DNA of 64,000 bases, taken from positions 36,076 through 100,075 of the forward strand of contig JAJYCL010000006.1 of the NCBI GenBank assembly GCA_021778415.1. The letters run 5' to 3'. The notes under the pieces were generated by a model. That model saw only the letters and a list, made by a program, of their open reading frames with translations, searched no databases and was not told the DNA's origin. The number at the start of each line of letters is the position of its first letter. Position 1 is the first letter of the stretch. This DNA is from a bacterium. GTDB taxonomy: Bacteria > Vulcanimicrobiota > Vulcanimicrobiia > Vulcanimicrobiales > Vulcanimicrobiaceae. A program made the translations under genes and the position numbers. This document shows, one piece after another, positions 25,745 through 34,861 of this stretch.

Positions 25745-28447
25745 ATGAGTCGAGTCGATACCGACGCCCTTGCGCGCTATGAGCAAACTCGCGATTCTGC
25801 AATCGCGAGTTTGCTCGCGCTTGAGGGGCTCGTCGGCCACGACAGACGCCGAGATCTTACGGCGGCTCGCACGCGCCTTGAGCGTGGTCGCTTCGTATTG
25901 GCCGTCGTGGGAGAGTTTTCCAGCGGCAAATCGTTTCTCCTCAATGCCCTCCTAGGAAAATTTCGTCGCGAACGCGTTGGAACGCGCGACGCGCTCGTTG
26001 GCCTCCTCGCCGTTGATATTAACCCGTCGACTGCAACCATAACCCAGCTTGTCTCGGCCTCGACGGATCGCGCAACGGCGATATACGAAGACGGGCGCGA
26101 AGAACAGATCCCACTCGATCGACTCAATCGCTTTATCGCCGTTGGCGACGCCGATGCGCATGGTATTCATGACGCAACCAAAGCCGAAGGAAGCGCTCCC
26201 ACGCGCGTCGTCGTTGAAACGAATTCCGAGTTTCTTGCTCGCGGATTCGTTGTAGCGGATACTCCGGGCTTAGCGTCGATCAATCCAGCTCACCGACGCG
26301 CCACGCTCGGTTTTCTTCCGAGTGCCGATGCGGTTCTGTATGTGATCGATAGCCAGCAACCGTTTTCCGAAGGCGACGCGGCATTTCTCGGAATTATTCG
26401 CAAACATATCGATTCGATTTTTATCGTCCAAACAAAAATCGATTTATGGATGGAAAAACAAGGCGATGGACGCCCGGCTTGGGAGTCGGCGTTCGACCGC
26501 ATCGCATCGCTAGCAGCAATTCACGCGCCGGGAACCTACGTCTATGCGCTTTCTGCGCGCGAATACGCTGAGGGCATTCTTGATAACGATGCTCGCAGAA
26601 TCGATGAAAGCCGATTCCCGCAATTTCTATCCGCACTCGACGCCTCGCTTGTCGCCAAAACAGGCCGTGCGCGCCTTCGACGCATTTTGAATCTCGGCAA
26701 TGAAGCTGCCGAAGAAACACAGCGATTCATTGCATCGGAATTAACGATGCTATCACTACCGACTGCTGCGCTTACGGAACGACGCAGCGCCGTCCTCCCT
26801 GAACTCGATGCCATCGACGATGAGCTACGGGCCGCCCGAAACGATGTCCGCGAGCGAGCGACGATACGACGTACCATCATCGAAGAACAGGGTCACGCAC
26901 TCTGCGATGATGTCGAAACGGCGTTGCTGCGCGCCTTCGATGCCGCCGACGTAGCCCGCCTACGCGACCGCGCTCGATTGCATATGCTTGTCGATCGCAC
27001 ACTTGCGGCAACCGTCGATGATTTCGCGGCGGCCGTTGCCGAGCCGAGTATTGCGGAACTGACCGGCCTCGGGCAGCACGCCGTAGGGCATTTCGACATT
27101 CATTTTTCCCTTGCCGAATCGCTAGCGACGGCGTTTGGGAGCGACCCGGCAACGTCTCTCTGGTCCGGCGATCTTGCCGATGCCGTAAAGGCCACGGTCG
27201 TGTTGGAATCTCTTGGCGGCCCTGCCGTTGGATTTGTGCACGACATCGCATCGCGTTTTGCAGCAAAATCTGCGCAAGCGTACATGAAGCGTGAACTTGG
27301 TGCGGATTTGCGCGCGGAAATTTTTCCTCGCTTACGCGCCGATATCGTCGCTTTCGTTCATACTGTGGCGGCAACATTTGCGCACACCTATGACGATCTT
27401 CAATCACGCCTGGCCGCCGCCGGCCCTGAAATTCGCGACGCCCGCATTGGCGCCATCGATCGAGCTCTCAAAGCTCATTCCGATGACTCGATCGCAATCA
27501 CAAAAGACGCGTTGCGCGTTCGAAGCTCAGCAATATCCAAAGCGACGCATCGCTTACAAACCGATTTGGACGAGTTTCTTGCCCGCGACGAAGAAATTGC
27601 CGCAGCCGATGCATCAAGCGATATGCTTGCGCGGGCGCGCCTTGAACCGACATTCGATACGACAAATTACGGCAAAGCGTTACAGCCGACGCGTTGGCGT
27701 GTAGCCGTCTTAGGTGGCTTACGGCGCGGAAAATCGAGCTTGATCGATGCGCTTGCGAACCTGTACGTTCTTCCCGACGACTCGGTGGGCAGCGCGCGCT
27801 ATCCCATCCACGTGCGATATGGTGAACGGGATGAAGCATTTACGCTCGACGCTCACGGCAACTGGCAGCCAATTGCACTCGACACGATTATGTCTGCAGC
27901 CGCGAACGATCCGATTCTTCGATTAGTCCCATGGAAATTTCCGCGAGAACTCGTTCTTGTGCATGCCCCCGCATTTGATTCTGGGGATCCCATCGCCGAG
28001 AATGCCTCTCTCGCGGTTGCGGCCGCATCGAGTCACGCCTTGTGTCTCTTTTCTCGTCAGCTCTCGGATCGAGAGCTCGATCTCTATGAACGCATCGCAG
28101 AACTTGGAAAGCCGATGTTATTCGTTCACACGTTCGCCGACAACGAGACGGCTTCGGAACGGCGCGATGTCGTCGCACTTGCCGCATCCTACCTCCGCGA
28201 ACGCAAAATACCCACCGAGAGAATTTTTACGATTTCGGCGCGAGAATATTTTGAAGCCGTTCACGCGCAGAGGGCCCCGGCCCCATGGAATGAATTGCTC
28301 GCATTGCGCTCCACGCTTGAAGGTCAAGCGGAGTCGCATATGGCTCGGCTGGCCCGCCTGGCCCGCGCCGCGCAAGTAAGCGAGCCGCTCAAAGCCCCGA
28401 CGAAATCCACAGGTTTTCTCACGCGCCTCTTTGGCGCAGGGCGCTAA
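25745..28447 (+). CDS. Dynamin-like protein with two GTPase modules, the second degenerate
   Basis: The protein has 900 residues. Module 1 has G1 GEFSSGKS (56-63), G3 DTPG (172-175) and G4 TKID (230-233), followed by long helices to about 640. Module 2 has a second P-loop GGLRRGKS (657-664), but the later motifs are HAPAFD at 740-745 and HTFAD at 795-799, so it has lost normal G3/G4. This resembles the fused double dynamin DynA of Bacillus, which binds and fuses membranes. A weakly hydrophobic stretch near 484-505 could be the membrane paddle. No partner dynamin gene adjoins. Confidence 0.85.
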   Translation: MSRVDTDALARYEQTRDSAIASLLALEGLVGHDRRRDLTAARTRLERGRFVLAVVGEFSSGKSFLLNALLGKFRRERVGTRDALVGLLAVDINPSTATITQLVSASTDRATAIYEDGREEQIPLDRLNRFIAVGDADAHGIHDATKAEGSAPTRVVVETNSEFLARGFVVADTPGLASINPAHRRATLGFLPSADAVLYVIDSQQPFSEGDAAFLGIIRKHIDSIFIVQTKIDLWMEKQGDGRPAWESAFDRIASLAAIHAPGTYVYALSAREYAEGILDNDARRIDESRFPQFLSALDASLVAKTGRARLRRILNLGNEAAEETQRFIASELTMLSLPTAALTERRSAVLPELDAIDDELRAARNDVRERATIRRTIIEEQGHALCDDVETALLRAFDAADVARLRDRARLHMLVDRTLAATVDDFAAAVAEPSIAELTGLGQHAVGHFDIHFSLAESLATAFGSDPATSLWSGDLADAVKATVVLESLGGPAVGFVHDIASRFAAKSAQAYMKRELGADLRAEIFPRLRADIVAFVHTVAATFAHTYDDLQSRLAAAGPEIRDARIGAIDRALKAHSDDSIAITKDALRVRSSAISKATHRLQTDLDEFLARDEEIAAADASSDMLARARLEPTFDTTNYGKALQPTRWRVAVLGGLRRGKSSLIDALANLYVLPDDSVGSARYPIHVRYGERDEAFTLDAHGNWQPIALDTIMSAAANDPILRLVPWKFPRELVLVHAPAFDSGDPIAENASLAVAAASSHALCLFSRQLSDRELDLYERIAELGKPMLFVHTFADNETASERRDVVALAASYLRERKIPTERIFTISAREYFEAVHAQRAPAPWNELLALRSTLEGQAESHMARLARLARAAQVSEPLKAPTKSTGFLTRLFGAGR

Positions 28448-28453
28448 GCGCCC
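28439..28453. other. Hairpin enclosing the stop codon of the dynamin gene
   Basis: GGGCGC, TAA, GCGCCC: a 6-bp GC stem whose loop is the stop codon itself. No T-run follows, so it is not a classic terminator. Confidence 0.6.
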
Positions 28454-28483
28454 CCAAGCCGAACTCTCCCGAACGTGCCTCAT

Positions 28484-29659
28484 ATGCCTTTCCCAGCTGG
28501 GCCATTTACGCTCGGCCCGGCCAGCATTGTCACCGGCGACGGCTCGTCCACCTTTGGACGCCTTCGCATCGAAGATGGCCGTATCATCGATCTTCTTGGA
28601 GCCGATGGCCCAAGCGACCTTAGCATTCCGGCAAAAGCCACGATTGCACCGGGGCTCATTGACGTTCACACCAATGGTGCCGCCAATATGCTCTTTAATC
28701 GCGATCATGGTAATGCCGTTCCGGTCGCTTCACACGAGTATGCAAAAATGGGAGCAACGGCGTTTGTTGCCTCGGTCATGACGGCACCGTGGGAATCCAT
28801 GCTCCATGCCGCCGAAGCGATCGTTGATGCGGCCCACGATCTCCAAGATCACGGAGCGCAAGGCGCCCGCTGTCTCGGCGTGCATTTCGAAGGACCATTC
28901 TTAAATCCAAAATTTCGCCGCGTTCACCGTGCGGAATGGCTCCTCGAAGCATCTCCGCAGCGCGTGAGCGAAATGTTTGATGCGTGTCGTGGCGGATTGC
29001 TCATGGTGACGCTTGCACCGGAAGTTCTCGGAGCGGCGGACGCGGCACGCTTCTTAAGCGAACGCGGCGTGGTGTGCTCGGCGGGGCATACGGCGGCCCG
29101 TTACCGCGACGGCATGCTGGCCATCGGTGTCGGCTTTCGTTCCCTCACGCATGCCTTTAACGGTATGCCGCAACTCGATCATCGCGACCCATCGATTCTT
29201 GCCGCATTTGTTCAGGATCGCCGAACTCACGTGCAACTCATTTGCGACGGCGAGCACGTTGCACCGGTGATGGTCGATATTCTCTATCGTACACTCGGAG
29301 ATCGTGTTGTCATTGCCACCGATCATATGCCTCCCGCGGGCCCTGGATATCATGTGATGAACGGTACCATGCGTGCCGAAGATGGAACCATTGCCGGCTC
29401 TGCGCTGCATATCGATCAAGGCGTGCGTAATTACATGTCCTTCGCCGACCTTTCATTCGCGCAAGCGATCATCGCCGCAACGCATGCTCCGGCGGCGATG
29501 CTTGGACTTCATCGAGAACTTGGCCGCATAGCCAAAGGGCTTCGTGCCGACTTGTCATTTTGGGATGCCGACTATAACGTCGTCGGCACCATGCTTGCCG
29601 GAAAGCCGATTTACGGGGACATCTTCTCCACGGATGCTTCGGCAAGTGCGATTTCCTGA
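28484..29659 (+). CDS. nagA: N-acetylglucosamine-6-phosphate deacetylase
   Basis: This ~391-residue amidohydrolase removes acetate from GlcNAc-6-phosphate in amino-sugar and peptidoglycan recycling. Motifs in order: PGLIDVHTNG, GVHFEGPFLNP (metal Glu), CSAGHTAA and HAFNGMP (metal His residues), CDGEHV, and ATDHMPPAG (catalytic Asp). The HxN form of the first motif suggests a single-metal type as in E. coli. ATG at 28484 is chosen; a GTG at 28475 adds three residues. Its last 49 nt overlap the convergent DUF2721 gene. No nagB adjoins. Confidence 0.92.
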   Translation: MPFPAGPFTLGPASIVTGDGSSTFGRLRIEDGRIIDLLGADGPSDLSIPAKATIAPGLIDVHTNGAANMLFNRDHGNAVPVASHEYAKMGATAFVASVMTAPWESMLHAAEAIVDAAHDLQDHGAQGARCLGVHFEGPFLNPKFRRVHRAEWLLEASPQRVSEMFDACRGGLLMVTLAPEVLGAADAARFLSERGVVCSAGHTAARYRDGMLAIGVGFRSLTHAFNGMPQLDHRDPSILAAFVQDRRTHVQLICDGEHVAPVMVDILYRTLGDRVVIATDHMPPAGPGYHVMNGTMRAEDGTIAGSALHIDQGVRNYMSFADLSFAQAIIAATHAPAAMLGLHRELGRIAKGLRADLSFWDADYNVVGTMLAGKPIYGDIFSTDASASAIS

Positions 29660-30099
29660 CGCAGCAATCCGGTCGCAAGGCGGGTTTCCAGAAAGACGTT
29701 GATAGCTCCGTAAAGCAAAACCAGTGCGCCCAGAACGACCAATCCCGTCGTTACGATGCGCGAAAACTCGGGTCGTAAGACTTCAAGAATCACACTTAAA
29801 CTCGATAGGACGAACAGTCCAATCGCCATATAAAAGCCCGAAAGCGCGCGTTCAAGGAGCACCGAACGACGCACAAAGACATGCAAGGCCGCTTGATGAT
29901 GGGCGACAGCAGCGCGATCGTTAGCCGCGGCAGACTGATTCATGAGATCGATGAGTACGCGGGCCCGATCGACGACGCGTGCGATCCGCGTTAGCGTCGA
30001 GGCGACGAGATTCCCGGATGCAAGAATGAGAATCGCGGGAGTGACCATCGCTGAAACGATGGTTAATCCTGATGTCACTGACGTTAGCCCCGAACTCAT
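29611..30099 (-). CDS. DUF2721 family membrane protein coupled to the liv operon
   Basis: This 162-residue protein has an N-terminal helix (about 12-33), a charged helical stretch, and two C-terminal helices (about 85-107 and 116-137). The pattern, with the segment NLVASTLTRIARVVDRAR, matches DUF2721, whose function is unknown. Its ATG overlaps the livF stop (ATGA), making it the last gene of the liv transporter operon. The 3' end overlaps nagA by 49 nt in convergent orientation. A role as accessory membrane factor of the transporter is inference from coupling only. Confidence 0.85.
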   Translation of the reverse strand: MSSGLTSVTSGLTIVSAMVTPAILILASGNLVASTLTRIARVVDRARVLIDLMNQSAAANDRAAVAHHQAALHVFVRRSVLLERALSGFYMAIGLFVLSSLSVILEVLRPEFSRIVTTGLVVLGALVLLYGAINVFLETRLATGLLRQEIALAEASVEKMSP

Positions 30100-30803
30100 T
30101 CGATGACTCCTCCTAGGTACGCATCGATAATCGTCGGGTCATTGGCGAGATCATCGGCATTCCCGCTACGAACGACTTGCCCGTTTTCAAGTACATAGGC
30201 GCGCGAGGCGAAAGATAAGGCAGCGCGCGCATTCTGCTCAACGACGATCATCGTTGTTCCGCGTGCGTGAATCTCGCCTAAACGCGCGAAAATCATTGCG
30301 ATAACTTGCGGTGCAAGACCTAGTGACGGTTCATCGAGGAGCAATAAACGCGGCGATCCCATCAGCGCCCGTCCGAGAGCAACCATTTGTTGTTCGCCGC
30401 CTGAAAGAGAACCGGCAACTTGATCGGCCCGCTCTCGCAAGCGTTCGAATAAGGCGAAAACGCCCTGCATCCGCTCATCGGTCGCGCCGATATCCCAACA
30501 TCCCAGCGCGAGATTTTCCCGGACGGTCATGCGGGCAAAAAGGCGTCGTCCCTCAGGCACGTGCCCAATGCCCAATCTCGCGATGGATGCCGCAGGCCGA
30601 CCGCCTAGCAGTACGCCGTCAAAAGCAATGCTCCCGGAACTGCAAACAAGACCTGAGATCGCTCGCAAGAGGCTCGATTTCCCGGCTCCATTTGCGCCAA
30701 GAAGTGCAATCGCTTCTCCTTGCTCGACGTGGAGACTCACATGACGTAACGCGCTCACTCCGCCATACGAGACGCACAAATCGTCGATACGTAGCGAACT
30801 CAT
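30096..30803 (-). CDS. livF: Branched-chain amino acid ABC transporter ATP-binding protein LivF
   Basis: This 235-residue ATPase has Walker A GANGAGKSS, the Q-loop, LivF-specific GHVPEGRRLFARMTVRENL, signature LSGGEQQMV, Walker B LLLLDEPSLGL and VVEQNARAAL in the H-loop region, where Gln replaces His as usual in LivF. The start at 30803 overlaps the livG stop (ATGA). An in-frame upstream extension lies in livG and was rejected. Confidence 0.93.
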   Translation of the reverse strand: MSSLRIDDLCVSYGGVSALRHVSLHVEQGEAIALLGANGAGKSSLLRAISGLVCSSGSIAFDGVLLGGRPAASIARLGIGHVPEGRRLFARMTVRENLALGCWDIGATDERMQGVFALFERLRERADQVAGSLSGGEQQMVALGRALMGSPRLLLLDEPSLGLAPQVIAMIFARLGEIHARGTTMIVVEQNARAALSFASRAYVLENGQVVRSGNADDLANDPTIIDAYLGGVIE

Positions 30804-31564
30804 GGAGCAACTCCAAGATACGCGGCCAAGACGACGGGGTCGGCTCGCACCACGCTTGGAATGGCGTCGGCAATTTTCTTTCCGTAATCGAGAACGATAA
30901 GCCGTTCGCATAGCGGCATGACAAACGACATATCGTGTTCGACGAGTAATATGGCGATTTTCATTTCGGCGATTCGACGAACGAGTTTTGCGAGGTCACG
31001 TTTTTCGGTCGCATTCAGACCTGCGGCCGGCTCATCAAGAAGCAGACATTTCGGGCTTGCGGCAAGGGCGCGAGCAATTTCAAGTCGCCGTTGCTCGCCA
31101 TAGGCAAGCTCGCGAGCATCACGCCCCGCATGCGACGACGGAATACCAACGAATTCCAAAAGTTCGATCGCGCGATTCGTTGCAACCCGTTCCTCCGATT
31201 GCATCGCCTTCGTATGGAGCATATCGGCAAGAACCCCGCTATGCAGGGTGGCATGCTCGCCCACGAGGATATTCGCCTGCACCGACATGTGACCGAAGAG
31301 TCGAATGTTCTGAAACGTTCGAGCAATCCCCGAGCGCGCAATCTCATCGATGCGTAAGCGATCGATGCGCGTCCCGCTGCAGAAAATTTCACCGGAAGCG
31401 ATCCGGGTCGCACCGGATATCGCATTAAACAACGACGATTTTCCGGCTCCGTTGGGCCCAATAACGCCGATGATTTGCGCGGCTTCTAGCTCCAAACTCA
31501 CATGATCGACAGCGCGCAGCGCGCCGAATGAAACAACAACCTCACGCACGTCCAAAAGACTCAT
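30800..31564 (-). CDS. livG: Branched-chain amino acid ABC transporter ATP-binding protein LivG
   Basis: This 254-residue ATPase has Walker A GPNGAGKSS, GIARTFQNIRLFGHMSV (typical LivG Q-loop), LAYGEQRRLEIARAL (signature) and LLLDEPAAGLNATE. VEHDMSFVM is the H-loop. It starts by overlap with the livM stop at 31564 and ends by overlap with livF. The two ATPases form the usual heterodimer of the HAAT transporter family. Confidence 0.94.
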   Translation of the reverse strand: MSLLDVREVVVSFGALRAVDHVSLELEAAQIIGVIGPNGAGKSSLFNAISGATRIASGEIFCSGTRIDRLRIDEIARSGIARTFQNIRLFGHMSVQANILVGEHATLHSGVLADMLHTKAMQSEERVATNRAIELLEFVGIPSSHAGRDARELAYGEQRRLEIARALAASPKCLLLDEPAAGLNATEKRDLAKLVRRIAEMKIAILLVEHDMSFVMPLCERLIVLDYGKKIADAIPSVVRADPVVLAAYLGVAP

Positions 31565-32595
31565 CGTGCCCTCCGCGCAATGAGACCGGAGGGGCGCCAC
31601 AGCATCATGGCGACGAGAATGACCCCATAAATGGCAAAATGGTATTGCGAGAGGTCGACATGGACATGTAACAATGTTGCCGCCAACATATTTGCCTGCG
31701 GCAAAATTGCGCTATTGAGCATCGTCAACACGAGACTTCCGATCACGACGCCCGAAAGATTCCCCATTCCTCCAAGAACCAACATCGAAACAATTAACAC
31801 GCTTACTTGAAAGCCGAAGAGATCCGGGGATACGAGTCCTAATTTCGCAGCAAAGAGCACACCCGCACATCCGCTAAACGATGCACCGATGGCAAACGCC
31901 GCCAGTTTTGCACGGGTCGTGTCGATACCCGCATGTTTTGCCGCCAGTTCATCGTCGCGAATGGCCAGCCACGCTCGTCCTAAACGACTCGCCCGAAGGT
32001 TCCCGGCAATGAATATCGCCAGTGCCACCAACGCAAGTGCGAGATAATAAAACGGTAAGGCGCTCGCGCCGAAGCTTTTCCCAAAGAACGACGGCACATC
32101 GAGCCCCGGGATGCCATTCGGCCCGCCGGTGTAGGCGGTTAAGTTTTGAAATATCTGCGGGACAATTTCGCCGAAGCCAAGCGTTACGATGGCGAGATAA
32201 TCGCCTCGCAAGCGCAATGTCGGTGCGCCAAGAATCATACCGAAAAGTGCGGCAAGTGGGCCGGCCAGCAAGAGGATCACCCAAAACGGGATATGCAAGC
32301 CGAATTGCGGACTTGCCAACATTCCATAGGCATAGGCACCGATGGCAAAAAATGCGGCATACCCCAAATCTAAAAGACCGGCGAAGCCGACAACGATGTT
32401 GAGTCCCAACGCAAGTGCAACGTAGATTGACGCATCGGCCAGCAGATTTCGCGTCGCCTCCGAAGGATCGATCAACGGTACCAGAAGGAGTGGAATGGCG
32501 AGAGCGACGATGACGATTCGTCGCAATCGCGGCGACGGGAAGCGGTCGATAAGAACGGCGGCGACGATCGCAAGGGCAGCGTACGCGTAGATCAT
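31561..32595 (-). CDS. livM: Branched-chain amino acid ABC transporter permease LivM
   Basis: This 344-residue permease has about nine helices. LivM hallmarks are ALGLNIVVGFAGLLDLGYAAFFAIGAYAYG, the LRGDYLAIVTLGFGEI loop, and NLTAYTGGPNGIPG. It overlaps livH and livG by four bases each. Together with LivH it forms the membrane channel for branched-chain or related amino acids; substrate range cannot be read from sequence. Confidence 0.93.
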   Translation of the reverse strand: MIYAYAALAIVAAVLIDRFPSPRLRRIVIVALAIPLLLVPLIDPSEATRNLLADASIYVALALGLNIVVGFAGLLDLGYAAFFAIGAYAYGMLASPQFGLHIPFWVILLLAGPLAALFGMILGAPTLRLRGDYLAIVTLGFGEIVPQIFQNLTAYTGGPNGIPGLDVPSFFGKSFGASALPFYYLALALVALAIFIAGNLRASRLGRAWLAIRDDELAAKHAGIDTTRAKLAAFAIGASFSGCAGVLFAAKLGLVSPDLFGFQVSVLIVSMLVLGGMGNLSGVVIGSLVLTMLNSAILPQANMLAATLLHVHVDLSQYHFAIYGVILVAMMLWRPSGLIARRAR

Positions 32596-33497
32596 AGTTT
32601 ATCGGGGAGGTTTGTTCCGAGTAAACCATTCGGACGAATAACGAGTACGGCAATAAGTACGGTAAACACGGCAACGTTCGCCCACTGCCCGCCGATCGTC
32701 GCAGAGGTGAATGCCTCTAAGAGTCCGATACAAAAACCGCCGAGCATTGCGCCCGCAATATTTCCGATTCCGCCAAGGACGGCGGCGGTAAACGATTTCA
32801 ACCCTGCGCCAAAACCATTGAGAAACCACGTCGACTGATAATAGACACCGCTGGCCATGCCGGCGATTCCGGCAAGCGCACCGGCAATGAGAAACGTCAG
32901 GGCAATCGTCCGGTTCGCATCGATACCGACAAGCGCTGCAGCATCGCGATCCTGGGCGACGGCTCGCATTTGCATCCCCAAGCGCGTTCGATGGACGAGG
33001 AACTGTAAAGCAAACATCGTGACGACAGCGAGAACAATGACGCTCACCTGAGCGAGTGAAAACGTTCCGCCGAGAAAGCGCGGATTCGGGATCAGCGCCG
33101 GAACCGTTATCGGTGCGGGGCCCTTCCACAGTTGCAATGCATTTTCAAGAATAAATGAAACACCGATCGCAGTGATGAGCGGCGCGAGTCGCGGAGCATT
33201 GCGCAACGGACGATACGCTACGCGTTCGATGAGAATAGCCAACACTCCGCACGCGAGAGCACTGCCGAGGAGTGCGACAACGACGGCCACGACGAGAAGA
33301 ACGCCATGGGCTTCTCCCGTTATGCCAAGAGCCGTTAAAATCACCAACGTGATGAACGAGCCGAACGTGTACACATCGCCGTGGGCGAAGTTAATCAGTT
33401 CGACAATCCCATACACCATCGTGTAACCGAGGGCAATGAGCGCATAGATTGCACCCAATGCTAAGCCATTAGCAAGCTGCGCGCCGAACTCGTGCAT
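32592..33497 (-). CDS. livH: Branched-chain amino acid ABC transporter permease LivH
   Basis: This 301-residue permease has family motifs GLALGAIYALIALGYTMVYGIVELINFAHGD near the N-terminus and VAQDRDAAALVGIDANRTIALTFLIAGALAGIAG in the middle, ending in RPNGLLG. It is separated from the binding-protein gene by 6 nt and overlaps livM (ATGA). Confidence 0.94.
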   Translation of the reverse strand: MHEFGAQLANGLALGAIYALIALGYTMVYGIVELINFAHGDVYTFGSFITLVILTALGITGEAHGVLLVVAVVVALLGSALACGVLAILIERVAYRPLRNAPRLAPLITAIGVSFILENALQLWKGPAPITVPALIPNPRFLGGTFSLAQVSVIVLAVVTMFALQFLVHRTRLGMQMRAVAQDRDAAALVGIDANRTIALTFLIAGALAGIAGMASGVYYQSTWFLNGFGAGLKSFTAAVLGGIGNIAGAMLGGFCIGLLEAFTSATIGGQWANVAVFTVLIAVLVIRPNGLLGTNLPDKL

Positions 33498-33503
33498 TGG
33501 GTC

Positions 33504-34727
33504 CTAGAAGAATTGTTGGTCGAGAAACGTCGCTTGCCCGTTTTTAATTTCGTAGAGCGAGACAACGGGATTTTTGACGTCACCATTGGCATCAAACGAA
33601 ATCCGACCAATCGGCGTCGAAAGTGCATTCGTTTTTGCTGCCTGGGCAATGACACTCGCCCGCGTCGGCAGAGCGTTAGCATTTGCAGCAAGTGCTCGCT
33701 TTATCGCGTCGATCGCCACGAGTGTCGCGGCATAGGCATTTGCGCTATAGGCGCCCACCGGAGCATGGAATCGTGCCGTGTATTGCTTTACGAACGTCTT
33801 AGCGGACGCAAGTTTCTCAACGTTAGGAGCAGCCAGCGTATAGTAGGTTCCGTCGGCCGCTTTCCCGATGGCCGTCGCGATATCGGGCAAACCATCGCCG
33901 CCGAGGAAGGGAACCTTTGCAAGCCCCGCTCGCGCCATCTGCTGCTTCATCAAGCCTCCACCCGTCGATGTGACACCGCCGAAGAAGATCACGTCGGGTT
34001 TGGTTGCCGCAATTTTGGTTAGCAGTGCCGAAAAATCTTGTTGGCTCTTGGCCAGATGATCGTGCCCCAAAATCGTTCCTCCGGATTTTGAAAAATCACG
34101 GTCGAACACATTGGCGAGATCGAGACCATACGTTTCATTATCATCGACAACATACGCGCGCTTCCACCCGAGTTTCATCGCGAATCTTGCCGCAGCCGAG
34201 CCTTGATGCGCATCCGTGGTGCAAACGCGAAAAAACGAAATCGTATCGGGATTGGTGCGACGGAGCGCCCGAGCGGCAGCGCCGATCGTCAATCCATCGC
34301 TCACCACCGACGGGCCGATTTGCAGCAGCGGAGCCGCGTTGCTAATTGGAATCTGCGCCTGCGCGACGTTCGAATTATAGGGCCCGATGACGGCTAACAC
34401 CGATGGATCGGCGACGAACGTTCGCATATTCGATGCACCTTGTTGCGGTGAATGGACTCCTTGCACCGCATCGTCGATGGCGTTGACCACAATGGTAAAT
34501 CCGCCGGGCAAGCCCATCTTATTGGCTTGTTCGACGGCGAGCTTTACGCCGTTTAGCGTGGAATCGCCAACCGAGGAATCAGCTCCGGAGAGGGGGAGAT
34601 CGACTCCGAGCGTGATGGTTTTGCTCGCTGGTGACGAGGACGAGCTTGACTGTGATGAGGTGCCGCAAGCGACCAAGCCACACGAAAGTAGCGCCAGCGA
34701 AAGCGAAAAAAGAGCACGAATACGCAT
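33504..34727 (-). CDS. livK: Branched-chain amino acid ABC transporter substrate-binding lipoprotein
   Basis: This 407-residue type I periplasmic binding protein (Leu/Ile/Val family) has a lipoprotein signal with lipobox LVAC and a Ser-rich spacer. The core shows ITLGVDLPLSGADSS, AVIGPYNSNVAQAQIPISN, and the hinge region DDNETYGLDLANVF. It is the first gene of the liv operon. The ATG at 34727 precedes the signal peptide; no strong Shine-Dalgarno is seen there. Earlier in-frame starts would run into the promoter region. Confidence 0.92.
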   Translation of the reverse strand: MRIRALFSLSLALLSCGLVACGTSSQSSSSSSPASKTITLGVDLPLSGADSSVGDSTLNGVKLAVEQANKMGLPGGFTIVVNAIDDAVQGVHSPQQGASNMRTFVADPSVLAVIGPYNSNVAQAQIPISNAAPLLQIGPSVVSDGLTIGAAARALRRTNPDTISFFRVCTTDAHQGSAAARFAMKLGWKRAYVVDDNETYGLDLANVFDRDFSKSGGTILGHDHLAKSQQDFSALLTKIAATKPDVIFFGGVTSTGGGLMKQQMARAGLAKVPFLGGDGLPDIATAIGKAADGTYYTLAAPNVEKLASAKTFVKQYTARFHAPVGAYSANAYAATLVAIDAIKRALAANANALPTRASVIAQAAKTNALSTPIGRISFDANGDVKNPVVSLYEIKNGQATFLDQQFF

Positions 34728-34813
34728 AAGGATGCCATTTGACGAGGGCGCAGGTGTGCCCTGGGTCGTAGACGAGCGAGCCGGTTCTGTGCGATAAAAG
34801 GGTAACCCCCGCG

Positions 34814-34856
34814 CGATCTTTCGAATGCGATCGATATGCGCACACCCGAAAGATCG
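34814..34856 (+). promoter_or_regulatory. Start-proximal hairpin in the DEAD-box helicase leader
   Basis: CGATCTTTCG at 34814-34823 and CGAAAGATCG at 34847-34856 form a perfect 10-bp inverted repeat with a 23-nt loop, ending 5 nt before the helicase ATG. No separate ribosome site is visible. It could be an operator or an mRNA hairpin that limits initiation, possibly opened by the helicase itself. Confidence 0.6.
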
Positions 34857-34861
34857 ACAAT

